From Streptomyces profundus (GTDB lineage: Bacteria > Actinomycetota > Actinomycetes > Streptomycetales > Streptomycetaceae), in the NCBI RefSeq assembly GCF_020740535.1, contig NZ_CP082362.1, positions 3,780,501-3,844,500 of the forward strand: a stretch of DNA of 64,000 nucleotides, given 5' to 3'. Position numbers and translations under genes: made by a program. Below, piece after piece: positions 24,890 to 33,068 of this stretch (position 1 is its first letter; each line of letters starts with the position of its first letter). The notes under the pieces are model-generated. The model was not told the origin of the DNA and did not search any database. It saw nothing but the letters and a program-made list of their open reading frames with translations.

Positions 24890-26266
24890 TCAGTGGTTGG
24901 GGTGGGGGGTGAGCCAGCGGTCGGGGGTGGCGGTGCGGCGGCTGAGGCGGGAGCGGTCGGCCTGTGCGGCGACTTCGTCGGCCGCGTAGGCCGCGTCCTG
25001 GAGCCGCGCGGTCGCCGTGCCGTTCGCGCCCTGGTCGACGTGGATGGAGGCCAGGCCGAGGCGCTGTTCCCAGGGCCCCTGGGTGAGCCGGACGCTCTGC
25101 ACCTTGGCGTGGGGCACCAGCGTGTGGACGCGGCGCAGCCGCCCCGCGCGGGCGACGAAGACGGCGTCCGTCACGCCGTGGCCGTAGCCGACCCGCCATA
25201 CCGGCACCGCCCAACGGGCGCGCCGCGGCGCCGTGGTGACCTGGGCGAGGGTCTCGTCGAGGCGCACGTCGGGCAGGATGCGGCCGAGGAGTTCGATGGC
25301 CGTGGCGCGGGTGGCGACGGGGAGCAGCAGCCCGCGTTCGTTGCCCTCGCCGGCCACGTCGAGCTCCACCCGCAGCCAGCCCCTGGGCCGCCACAGCAGC
25401 GGTTCGACGATCCGTACCGCCTGTACCCGCCCCGGCGGGACCGTCGCGTGGTCGCGTTGGAGCAGCCCGTGGTCGAGGCGCAGCCCGTCGGGCGACTCGC
25501 TCACCGTCCAGCCGTACTGGGTGAGGAAGGCGCCGAGCGAGCCGCGCCAGATCGCGGCCAGCAGCGGGACCAGCACCGCGAGGGCGGGGAAGACGCTGGA
25601 GGTGGCCAGCCAGATCAGTGGCGTGATGACGGCGGCGGCCAGCAGCGCGCCCCAGCCGCTGCCCAGCAGCGCCAGCGACCAGCCGAGCATCCGCGCGTCG
25701 ACCTGGTGGAGTTGGTGGGCCGGGGCCTCGCCGGCGCCGGGGGCGGCCTCGGGGGCGATCCCGGCCGCTCGGGCGAGCAGTTCGGCACGCAGGTCGGCCG
25801 CCTCGCCGTCGTCGAGGAAGGCCAGTTCGTCGGCCGATCCCGAGCCGACCACGTCCATCTTCAGCTTGGCGACGCCGAACGCCCTCGCCAGCAGCGGTCG
25901 GGAGATGTCGATGGCCTGGATGCGGTCCAGCCGCAGGTGGGCGGTGCGGCGGAACAACAGCCCGGTGCGGATGCGGAGTTCGGTGTCGGTGACCAGATAG
26001 CGGGTGACCCGCCAGGAGAGGTAGCCGTAGGCGGTGGCGCCCAGCACCAGCACCGCGACGCCCAGCAGCAGCCAGCCGAGGCCGTCGCCCTGGGCCTGGT
26101 CGCGCACCTCGGAGGCGTTCTGGAGGGCCACCGCGCACAGCCCGGCCACGGGCGCCCAGGCCCGGCGCCAGGGGGTGAGCGGATGGAGCCGCTTGCCCTG
26201 TCCGGTGGGGATCTCCGTGGGGATCTCCGTCGCCGGCTCGCCGCCGCGTTCCCGCTCGTCGCTCAT
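24890..26266 (-). CDS. bPH2 (PF03703) membrane protein, YdbT-like
   Basis: This 458-residue protein has paired membrane helices alternating with bacterial PH-like domains (VTRYLVTDTELRIRTGLLFRRTAHLRLDRIQAIDI; HTLVPHAKVQSVRLTQGPWEQ). Such proteins resemble B. subtilis YdbT, which with YdbS is linked to resistance to certain antimicrobial peptides. ATG 26266 is chosen as the first codon after the upstream stop (26275). It forms an operon with the smaller bPH2 gene. Its 3' end borders the tandem repeat. Confidence 0.88.
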   Translation of the reverse strand: MSDERERGGEPATEIPTEIPTGQGKRLHPLTPWRRAWAPVAGLCAVALQNASEVRDQAQGDGLGWLLLGVAVLVLGATAYGYLSWRVTRYLVTDTELRIRTGLLFRRTAHLRLDRIQAIDISRPLLARAFGVAKLKMDVVGSGSADELAFLDDGEAADLRAELLARAAGIAPEAAPGAGEAPAHQLHQVDARMLGWSLALLGSGWGALLAAAVITPLIWLATSSVFPALAVLVPLLAAIWRGSLGAFLTQYGWTVSESPDGLRLDHGLLQRDHATVPPGRVQAVRIVEPLLWRPRGWLRVELDVAGEGNERGLLLPVATRATAIELLGRILPDVRLDETLAQVTTAPRRARWAVPVWRVGYGHGVTDAVFVARAGRLRRVHTLVPHAKVQSVRLTQGPWEQRLGLASIHVDQGANGTATARLQDAAYAADEVAAQADRSRLSRRTATPDRWLTPHPNH

Positions 26267-26274
26267 CCCGGCCG

Positions 26275-26784
26275 TCACAGTCCGGCCGAGCGGGCTTCGC
26301 CCAGTTCGGTCAGGCGGTCGCGGAGCCGTTCCGCCTCGGCCGGGGCGAGCCCGGGGATGGTGGCGTCGGTGGCCGCGGCGGCGGTGTGCAGTTGCAGCCG
26401 CGCGAGGCCGAACTTCCGTTCGAGCGGCCCCGAGGTGACCTCGACCAGCTGCATCCGGCCGTAGGGCACCACCGTCAGCTGGCGCCAGAGCACCCCCCGG
26501 TCGATCAACAGGTCGTCGTCCCGCTCCAGATAGCGCCAGGAGCGCCAGTTGCGGCCCAGTGCCCACCAGCCCCAGCAGGTGCCGGCCAGCGGCGGCACGG
26601 CGAGCAGCGCCCAGAGGGGCGCGCCGAGCAGCGTGGGCAGCAGCACGGCGGCCACCGTCAGCGGCCCCAGCCAGCAGGCCAGCAGCAGCCGCCGCAGCGA
26701 CAGCACCCCCGGCTCGATGGGGCGCCAGCGGTCGGCCGCGTCGGACCGCCCGTCCGGCCCGGGCCCGTGCGCAACCGTGTCCAT
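26275..26784 (-). CDS. bPH2 (PF03703) membrane protein, YdbS-like
   Basis: This 169-residue protein has two membrane helices (about residues 33-70) followed by one PH-like domain (DDLLIDRGVLWRQLTVVPYGRMQLVEVTSGPLERKFGLA). It is the first gene of the YdbS-YdbT-like pair. TAAGCT lies 6 nt before the ATG, so a leaderless transcript is likely. Confidence 0.88.
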   Translation of the reverse strand: MDTVAHGPGPDGRSDAADRWRPIEPGVLSLRRLLLACWLGPLTVAAVLLPTLLGAPLWALLAVPPLAGTCWGWWALGRNWRSWRYLERDDDLLIDRGVLWRQLTVVPYGRMQLVEVTSGPLERKFGLARLQLHTAAAATDATIPGLAPAEAERLRDRLTELGEARSAGL

Positions 26785-26907
26785 ACCCGAAGCTTAGAAC
26801 GCCCGGCCGGAACCCGGCCGGGGATCGCGGACCGCCCCGGTCACGGACGGTGACGGACGGGCCCTGGGTCGAGACGGCGGCGCGGCCGAGGTGACAGACT
26901 GACCGGC

Positions 26908-28110
26908 ATGGCTGACACGGCTCACACGGCTGACACGGCTCCTCCGGACAGCACGGACACCACGGGCGGAACGGACACCACGGTCGGCATCGGCGGGGCG
27001 GCCGAGAGCACCGACATGGTGCTCAACATCGGCCCCCAACACCCTTCGACGCACGGTGTGTTGCGGCTGCGGCTGGTGTTGGACGGCGAGCGGATCTCGC
27101 GGGCGGAGCCGATCGTCGGCTATATGCACCGGGGCGCGGAGAAGCTCTTCGAGGTCCGCGACTACCGGCAGATCGTCGTGTTGGCCAACCGGCACGACTG
27201 GCTCTCCGCCTTCGCCAACGAACTCGGCGTGGTGCTGGCCGTCGAGCGGATGCTGGGCATGGAGGTGCCCGAACGCGCCGTCTGGCTGCGCACCCTGCTG
27301 GCCGAGTTGAACCGGGTGCTCAACCACCTGATGTTCCTCGGCTCCTACCCGCTTGAGCTGGGCGGACTGACCCCGATCTTCTACTCGTTCACCGAGCGGG
27401 AGAGCATCCAGCGAGTGATGGAGGAGGTCTCGGGCGGCCGGATGCACTACATGTTCAACCGCGTCGGCGGCCTCAAGGACGAGCTGCCGGCCGGCTGGCA
27501 GGGACGCACCCGCGAGGCGGTGCGCGCGGTGCGGGCGGGGCTGACCCGGCTGGACGAACTGGTGCTGGGCAACGAGGTGTTCCGGGCCCGCACCCGGGGC
27601 GTCGGGGTGCTGCGGCCCGAGGTGGCACACGCGTACGGGGTGTCGGGGCCGATCGCCAGGGCCAGCGGCGTCGACTTCGACCTGCGCCGCGACGAGCCCT
27701 ACCTCGCCTACGGCGAGTTGGCCGACACGCTGCGGGTGGTCACCCGGCGGGAGGGCGACTGCCTGGCCCGCTTCGAGGTGCTGCTGGACCAGACGCGCAA
27801 CTCCCTGGAACTGGCGGAGGTCTGCCTCGACCGGCTGGCCGAACTGCCGCCCGGGCCCGTCAACCAGCGCCTGCCCAAGGTGTTGAAGGCGCCGGAGGGC
27901 GCCACCTACGCCTGGACGGAGAACCCGCTGGGCGTCAACGGCTACTACCTGGTCTCCAAGGGCGAGAAGACGCCGCACCGGCTGAAGTTGCGCTCGGCCT
28001 CGTTCAACAACATCCAGGCGCTGAGCGAGCTGCTGCCCGGCACCCTGGTCGCCGACATGGTGGCCATCCTCGGCTCCTTCTTCTTCGTCGTCGGCGATAT
28101 CGACAAGTAG
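26908..28110 (+). CDS. nuoD: Stand-alone NADH-quinone oxidoreductase subunit D paralogue
   Basis: This 400-residue homologue of the 49-kDa/NuoD subunit of respiratory complex I starts in earnest at [20 protein letters not shown] (residue 35). It keeps the quinone-site His motif HPSTHG, the YMHRGAEK motif with Arg75, and the C-terminal [12 protein letters not shown]. The first ~34 residues are low complexity from a repeated GCTGACACG. No other nuo gene is present, so this is not the main operon copy. CAGACT 7 nt before ATG suggests a leaderless mRNA. The convergent neighbour is an NDUFAF7-family methyltransferase. Confidence 0.9.
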   Translation: MADTAHTADTAPPDSTDTTGGTDTTVGIGGAAESTDMVLNIGPQHPSTHGVLRLRLVLDGERISRAEPIVGYMHRGAEKLFEVRDYRQIVVLANRHDWLSAFANELGVVLAVERMLGMEVPERAVWLRTLLAELNRVLNHLMFLGSYPLELGGLTPIFYSFTERESIQRVMEEVSGGRMHYMFNRVGGLKDELPAGWQGRTREAVRAVRAGLTRLDELVLGNEVFRARTRGVGVLRPEVAHAYGVSGPIARASGVDFDLRRDEPYLAYGELADTLRVVTRREGDCLARFEVLLDQTRNSLELAEVCLDRLAELPPGPVNQRLPKVLKAPEGATYAWTENPLGVNGYYLVSKGEKTPHRLKLRSASFNNIQALSELLPGTLVADMVAILGSFFFVVGDIDK

Positions 28111-28124
28111 CCGTGCCCCGGGGC

Positions 28125-29108
28125 TCAGACGGCCAGGGGCAGGTCCACGCCGACCGGACGCAGCAGCCAGCGGAAGCCGCCGAGCCCCTCGGGGTCGGTG
28201 AGTTCGGCCGCCTCGCCCGCGTCCCGCAGGGCGCGCAGATAGCCGGCGGGATCGCTGCTCGCCAGCGCCAACGGCGGGCGCGCGCCGCGCACGCCCAGCG
28301 CGCGCAACGCCGCCCGCTGGGTCGGCGTGTGGGACCCGGGCCCGGCGCAGGCGTCCCACGCCACATGGGCGGTGAGATCCATCGACCCGTCCGGCACGGG
28401 GGGTACGACCCGGCCGTCGCGGTAGCCGGTGAGGGTGCCCGAGGCCGGGCGCCGGGCGCGGAGATGGGCGTAGTCGACGGCCACCGCGAGGCCACGGGAG
28501 ACGCCGGCGACCGCCGCGGCCCAGGCCAGGTCCCGAGGGCGGCCGATCTCCGCCCGCTCGCCCGGACGACCGGTCGGTGGCCACCAGCGCGCCAGCCACG
28601 CGGCGTCCGCCCCCTCGACCGGCCCGCCCAGCCGTTCCGTTCCGTCCGGCGCCACCTCGACCAGGCGGGCCACCCCGCGTTCGTCGGTCTCCACCACGTC
28701 CAACGGCACGTTGTCGAGCCACTCGTTGGCGAACAGCAGCCCGACCGTTTCGGTCGGCGGTTCCGCCAGCCACGCGATCCTGGGGTCGAGACCGGCCGGC
28801 CGGGGCGCCCGTTCCACCGCGCACGGGCGCAGCCGGTCGGCCAGTCCTGGCGGGGCGCTGGCGAGCACCCCGGTCAGCAACTCGCCCCGGCCGGCGCCCA
28901 GATCGACCAGCGCCAGCTCGGCGGGCTGGCCCAGCGCCTCGTCAACCCGGCGCAGCAGCCGTGCCACCGCGTCGGCGAAGAGCGGCGAGGCGTGCACCGA
29001 GGTACGGAAGTGCGCCCCCGGGCGTTCGCGGAGGTAGAAGCCTCCGGGCCCGTAGAGCGCGCGCTCCATCGCCGCACGCCAGCCGAGGAACGCGGGCTCC
29101 GTCCCCAT
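28125..29108 (-). CDS. SAM-dependent methyltransferase, NDUFAF7/MidA family (PF02636)
   Basis: This 327-residue protein has [11 protein letters not shown] (SAM-binding motif I, about residue 83), [14 protein letters not shown], and the family hallmark [14 protein letters not shown] followed by MDLTAHV. Human NDUFAF7 dimethylates Arg85 of NDUFS2, the NuoD homologue. Here the gene converges on a NuoD paralogue with 14 bp between stops, so that protein is the obvious candidate substrate. ATG 29108 has AGGAG 6 nt upstream. Confidence 0.85.
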   Translation of the reverse strand: MGTEPAFLGWRAAMERALYGPGGFYLRERPGAHFRTSVHASPLFADAVARLLRRVDEALGQPAELALVDLGAGRGELLTGVLASAPPGLADRLRPCAVERAPRPAGLDPRIAWLAEPPTETVGLLFANEWLDNVPLDVVETDERGVARLVEVAPDGTERLGGPVEGADAAWLARWWPPTGRPGERAEIGRPRDLAWAAAVAGVSRGLAVAVDYAHLRARRPASGTLTGYRDGRVVPPVPDGSMDLTAHVAWDACAGPGSHTPTQRAALRALGVRGARPPLALASSDPAGYLRALRDAGEAAELTDPEGLGGFRWLLRPVGVDLPLAV

Positions 29109-29223
29109 GGAAGTCTCCTGTCGTCGTGATCGGGCCTCGTCCACCTTGAGGAGTAGTTGAGCCCTTCATGTATCGGTCGTCGGGCTGACTCCCCGGCCCG
29201 ATGTAGTGGCTACTCTGGGTGAA

Positions 29224-30423
29224 GTGAACCGGCTCTATGACTTTCTCCGCCGTCACCCCACCTGGGTCGACGGCTGCTGGGCGTTTGTGCTGGTGATCAG
29301 CTCCATCCTCGTCGTCGCCGAGGTGAGCTACGAGGGGCCCGAGGAGGGTGGCCTGATCGCCACCGTCCTGCTCGGCGTCGTGATCATGCTCCGCCGCCGC
29401 TGGCCGGCCCATATGCTCGGCCTCGCCATCGTCACGGGCCTCTTCCAGTTCTGGGCCGACGTCCACCCCATCCCGGCCGACTTCGCGCTGTTGGTGATCA
29501 CCTTCACGGTGGCCGCCCGGCCGGAGCGCTGGCCGTCCCGGATGGGGCTGGTGATGTCGGTCGCCGCGCCGGCCCTGAGCGCGATGCGGTGGCCCACGTC
29601 CGAGGAGGAGTCGCTGCCCAGCCGGGTGATCTCCGCCATCTTCCTCGCCGTCGCCTTCTGCCTGGCCTGGGTGCTGGGCGACTCGCTGCGCACCCGGCGC
29701 GCGTACTACGCGGAGCTGGAGGAGCGCGCGGCCCGGCTTGAACTGGAGCGGGAGACCCAGGCGCGGATGGCCGTCGCCGCCGAACGTGCCAGGATCGCGC
29801 GGGAGTTGCACGACGTGGTGGCGCACAACGTCTCCGTGATGGTGGTCCAGGCCGACGGCGCGGCCTATGTGCTGAACAGCGCGCCCGAGCAGACGTTGAA
29901 CGCGCTCAAGACCATCTCGGGCACCGGCCGGCAGGCGCTCACCGAGATGCGTCGGCTGCTGGGCGTGCTGCGCACCGAGGAGAGCCAGGTCAGCGCCCAG
30001 GACTACGTTCCCCAGCCGGGCGTGGAGCAGCTCGCCGACCTGGTCGACCAGGTGCGGGACACCGGGCTGCCGGTCGAGTTCCGGATAGCCGGCACGCCCA
30101 GGCCGCTGCCGAGCGGCGTCGAGCTGACGGCCTACCGCATCGTGCAGGAGGCGCTCACCAACACCCGCAAGCACGGCGGCCCCGACGCCGGCGCCATGGT
30201 CACCCTTGAGTACGGCGGCGAGGCGCTCACGGTGCTCGCCGAGGACGACGGCCGCGGCGCCCAGCAGGAGCTCTACGAGGGGCGCGGCGCGGACGGCCAG
30301 GGCCATGGCCTGATCGGGATGCGGGAGCGGGTCGGTATGGTCAACGGCCTGCTGGTCGCCGGCCCCCGCCCCGGCGGCGGCTTCCGTATCAGCGCCACCC
30401 TGCCGCTGTCCGGCGGCGACTGA
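29224..30423 (+). CDS. Two-component sensor histidine kinase (HisKA_3 type)
   Basis: This 399-residue kinase has about four N-terminal membrane helices (residues 12-150), a HisKA_3 dimerisation domain with phosphoacceptor His in ARELHDVVAHNVSVM, and a HATPase domain with DDGRGA and GHGLIGMRERV. GTG 29224 is preferred over GTG 29206 because TACTCT (29211-29216) lies 7 nt upstream. The ligand is unknown. It is followed directly by its LuxR-type response regulator. Confidence 0.93.
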   Translation: MNRLYDFLRRHPTWVDGCWAFVLVISSILVVAEVSYEGPEEGGLIATVLLGVVIMLRRRWPAHMLGLAIVTGLFQFWADVHPIPADFALLVITFTVAARPERWPSRMGLVMSVAAPALSAMRWPTSEEESLPSRVISAIFLAVAFCLAWVLGDSLRTRRAYYAELEERAARLELERETQARMAVAAERARIARELHDVVAHNVSVMVVQADGAAYVLNSAPEQTLNALKTISGTGRQALTEMRRLLGVLRTEESQVSAQDYVPQPGVEQLADLVDQVRDTGLPVEFRIAGTPRPLPSGVELTAYRIVQEALTNTRKHGGPDAGAMVTLEYGGEALTVLAEDDGRGAQQELYEGRGADGQGHGLIGMRERVGMVNGLLVAGPRPGGGFRISATLPLSGGD

Positions 30424-30471
30424 GCGCCGCGACGCGCTCGTTACGCCATGACCACCGAGGGGGAGAGCCAG

Positions 30472-31182
30472 ATGACGCCGATCCGCGTGATGCTCGTCGA
30501 CGACCAGGCCCTGCTGCGCACCGGCTTCAAGATGGTGCTGAGCGCGCAGCCCGACATCACCGTCGCCGCCGAGGCGGGCGACGGCGTCGAGGCGCTTGAG
30601 CGGCTCGCGACCACCGAGATCGACGTGGTGCTGATGGACGTGCGGATGCCCCGGATGGACGGCGTGGAGGCCACCAGGCGGATCTGCCAGGGCGGGGCCG
30701 GCGGCGTCGGCGGCCCGCGGGTGCTCATCCTCACCACCTTCGACCTCGACGAGTACGCCTTCTCCGGGCTCCAGTCCGGCGCCTCCGGGTTCCTCCTGAA
30801 GGACGTCCCGCCGGACGAGCTGCTGGCCGCGATCCGCTCCGTGCACAGCGGGGACGCGGTGGTGGCGCCCTCCACGACGCGTCGCCTGCTCGACCGGTTC
30901 GCCAGCCTGATGCCGGGCCCCGAGGCCCGCGACCGCCCCGAACTCGGCCTGCTCACCGACCGGGAGCGGGAGGTGCTGCTGCTGATCGCGCAGGGCCTCT
31001 CCAACGCGGAGATCGCCGCGCGGCTCTTCGTCTCCGAGGCCACCGTCAAGACCCATGTGGGCCGGGTTCTGGCCAAGTTGCGGCTGCGGGACCGGGTGCA
31101 GGCCGTGGTCCTCGCCTACGAGAGCGGCCTGGTGCGGGCCAGCGGGCAGCACGGCTCGGGCGGCGGCAGGCGGGCGCCGTAG
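30472..31182 (+). CDS. LuxR/NarL-family response regulator
   Basis: This 236-residue regulator has a receiver domain (VMLVDDQALLRTGF; phosphoacceptor Asp in VVLMDVRMPRMDG; Lys in FLLKD) and a C-terminal LuxR helix-turn-helix (LTDREREVLLLIAQGLSNAEIAARLFVSEATVKTHV; positions about 163-198). ATG 30472 has GGGGGAGA 5 nt upstream; ATG 30448 is an alternative without such a site. It is 48 nt after the kinase gene and surely its partner. Confidence 0.93.
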   Translation: MTPIRVMLVDDQALLRTGFKMVLSAQPDITVAAEAGDGVEALERLATTEIDVVLMDVRMPRMDGVEATRRICQGGAGGVGGPRVLILTTFDLDEYAFSGLQSGASGFLLKDVPPDELLAAIRSVHSGDAVVAPSTTRRLLDRFASLMPGPEARDRPELGLLTDREREVLLLIAQGLSNAEIAARLFVSEATVKTHVGRVLAKLRLRDRVQAVVLAYESGLVRASGQHGSGGGRRAP

Positions 31183-31248
31183 CATGAGGGGGACGTCCGG
31201 TACCGGGTCGGTCGGACCGGAACGCCCGAAAAGGAAGAGAACGCAACG

Positions 31249-32208
31249 GTGAACGCCGCCTCAGCGCCCCGCAACGTCGAGGCGCACGACCGTCCCGCGC
31301 GGCTGCGCGTCGGCGTGGTCGGCGCCGGCCGGGTCGGCCCGGTGCTGGCCGCCGCGCTGCGGCTGGCCGGGCACCAGCCGGTGGCCGCCTCCGGCGTCTC
31401 GGACAGCTCGCGGCGCCGCGCCGAGGCGCTGCTGCCCGGGGTGCCGCTGCTGCCGCCGGACGAGGTGCTGGCCGCGTCCGATCTGGTGCTGCTGACCGTG
31501 CCGGACGACGCGCTGCCCACGCTGGTCGCAGGGCTTGCCGGGACGGGCGCCATCCGCCCTGGCCAGCTGCTGGTGCACACCTCGGGCCGCTACGGCACCC
31601 GCGTCCTCGACCCCGCGCTGCGCGCCGGCGCGCTGCCGCTGGCCCTGCACCCGGTGCTGACGTTCACCGGCTCCCCCGTCGATGTGCAGCGGCTGGCCGG
31701 CTGCTCGTTCGGCGTCACGGCGCCGGCCGAACTGCGCATGGCCGCCGAGGCGTTGGTGATCGAGATGGGCGGCGAGCCGGAGTGGATCGAGGAGTCCGAC
31801 CGCCCGCTGTACCACGCGGCGCTGGCCATGGGCGCCAACTACCTGGTCACGCTGGTCGCGCAGTCCCTCCAGGTGCTGCGCGGCGCCGGCGTCGCCGCGC
31901 CCGACCGGATGCTGGGGCCGCTGCTGGGCGCCGCCCTCGACAACGCGCTGCGCTCCGGCGACGCCGCGCTCACAGGGCCGGTGGCCAGGGGCGACGCCGG
32001 CACGGTCGCGGCGCATCTGGCCGAGCTGCGCGCGCACGCGCCCGACACCCTGGCCAGCTATCTGGCGCTGGCCCGCACCACGGCCGACCGCGCCCTAGAC
32101 CACGGGCTGCTCAAGCCCGAGCTGGCCGAGGCGCTGCTGGGCGTGCTGGCCGCCGGCGGTGCGGCCGGCGGCACCGCGTCAAACGGTTCGGACGGAGCTG
32201 AGGGATGA
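31249..32208 (+). CDS. Rossmann-fold/DUF2520 protein, putative ketopantoate-reductase-like
   Basis: This 319-residue protein has an N-terminal NAD(P) fold (RVGVVGAGRVGPVLAAALRLAGH) and a helical DUF2520 C-domain (ALAMGANYLVTLVAQSLQVL). The architecture is like ketopantoate and beta-hydroxyacid dehydrogenases. GTG 31249 follows AAGGAAGAGA. It is the first gene of the cofactor operon and overlaps panC by ATGA. That makes a role at the ketopantoate reduction step (PanE) attractive but unproven. Confidence 0.8.
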   Translation: MNAASAPRNVEAHDRPARLRVGVVGAGRVGPVLAAALRLAGHQPVAASGVSDSSRRRAEALLPGVPLLPPDEVLAASDLVLLTVPDDALPTLVAGLAGTGAIRPGQLLVHTSGRYGTRVLDPALRAGALPLALHPVLTFTGSPVDVQRLAGCSFGVTAPAELRMAAEALVIEMGGEPEWIEESDRPLYHAALAMGANYLVTLVAQSLQVLRGAGVAAPDRMLGPLLGAALDNALRSGDAALTGPVARGDAGTVAAHLAELRAHAPDTLASYLALARTTADRALDHGLLKPELAEALLGVLAAGGAAGGTASNGSDGAEG

Positions 32209-33068
32209 CCCTGACCGTGGCGCGTCGCGCCGAGGAGCTGTACGCCCACTACACGCGCGGGGCCGAGCGCGCCGTGGTGATGACGCTCGGCGCCCTGCAC
32301 GAGGGGCACGCGGCCAACATCAGGGCCGCCAGGGAACGCGTCGGCCCCGGCGGGCAGGTCGTCGTCACGGTCTATGTGAACCCGCTCCAGTTCGGTGCCG
32401 GCGAGGACTTCGAGCGCTATCCGCGCACCCTCGACGCCGACGTCGAGGTCGCCGCCGCCGCCGGCGCCGATCTGGTGTTCGCCCCCACCGACGCCGAGAT
32501 GTACCCGGATGGCCGACCGTCCGTCACCCTGGCGGCCGGCCCGCTGGGCGAGCGCCTCGAAGGCGCCTCCCGGCCCGGCCACTTCGACGGCATGCTCACC
32601 GTGGTCGCCAAGCTCCTCCACCTCACCCGCGCCGACTACGCCACCTTCGGCGCGAAGGACGCGCAGCAGCTGGCCCTGGTGCGGCGGATGGTGCGCGATC
32701 TGAACTTCCCCGTGCGGATCGTCCCCGTCCCGACGCTCCGCGACCCGGACGGCCTGGCCCGTTCCAGCCGCAACCGCTATCTCTCCCCGGCCGAGCGCGT
32801 CTCGGCGCTGGCCATCTCCCGGGCGCTGTTCGCCGCCGCCGAGCGGCCCGACGCGCCAGGGGCGCGCGCGGCGGCGCGCGCCGTCCTGGACGAGGCGGCC
32901 GGCGGCGACCCCCCGCTCGCCCTCGACTATCTGGCACTGCTCGATCCGGCCACTCTCGACGAGGTGCGCGACGAGCACACCGGCGAGGCGCTGCTCGCCG
33001 TCGCCGCCCGGGTCGGCGACACCCGGCTGATCGACAACGTCACACTGACCCTGGACGGCCGGGCATGA
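32205..33068 (+). CDS. panC: Pantothenate synthetase
   Basis: This 287-residue enzyme condenses pantoate and beta-alanine with ATP. It has the HIGH-like segment TLGALHEGHAANIRAARE, VYVNPLQFGAGEDFERYPR, FGAKDAQQLALVRRMV and SSRNRYLS. It overlaps both neighbours by ATGA junctions (32205-32208 and 33065-33068), so all three genes are translationally coupled. panB and panD are not in the window. Confidence 0.96.
   Translation: MTLTVARRAEELYAHYTRGAERAVVMTLGALHEGHAANIRAARERVGPGGQVVVTVYVNPLQFGAGEDFERYPRTLDADVEVAAAAGADLVFAPTDAEMYPDGRPSVTLAAGPLGERLEGASRPGHFDGMLTVVAKLLHLTRADYATFGAKDAQQLALVRRMVRDLNFPVRIVPVPTLRDPDGLARSSRNRYLSPAERVSALAISRALFAAAERPDAPGARAAARAVLDEAAGGDPPLALDYLALLDPATLDEVRDEHTGEALLAVAARVGDTRLIDNVTLTLDGRA

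Noticed and set aside
24073..26464. Several long plus- and minus-strand ORFs through the repeat array and the bPH2 gene
   Set aside because: Rarity of stop codons in this GC-rich DNA opens all frames. The translations lack family motifs and change with every repeat unit.
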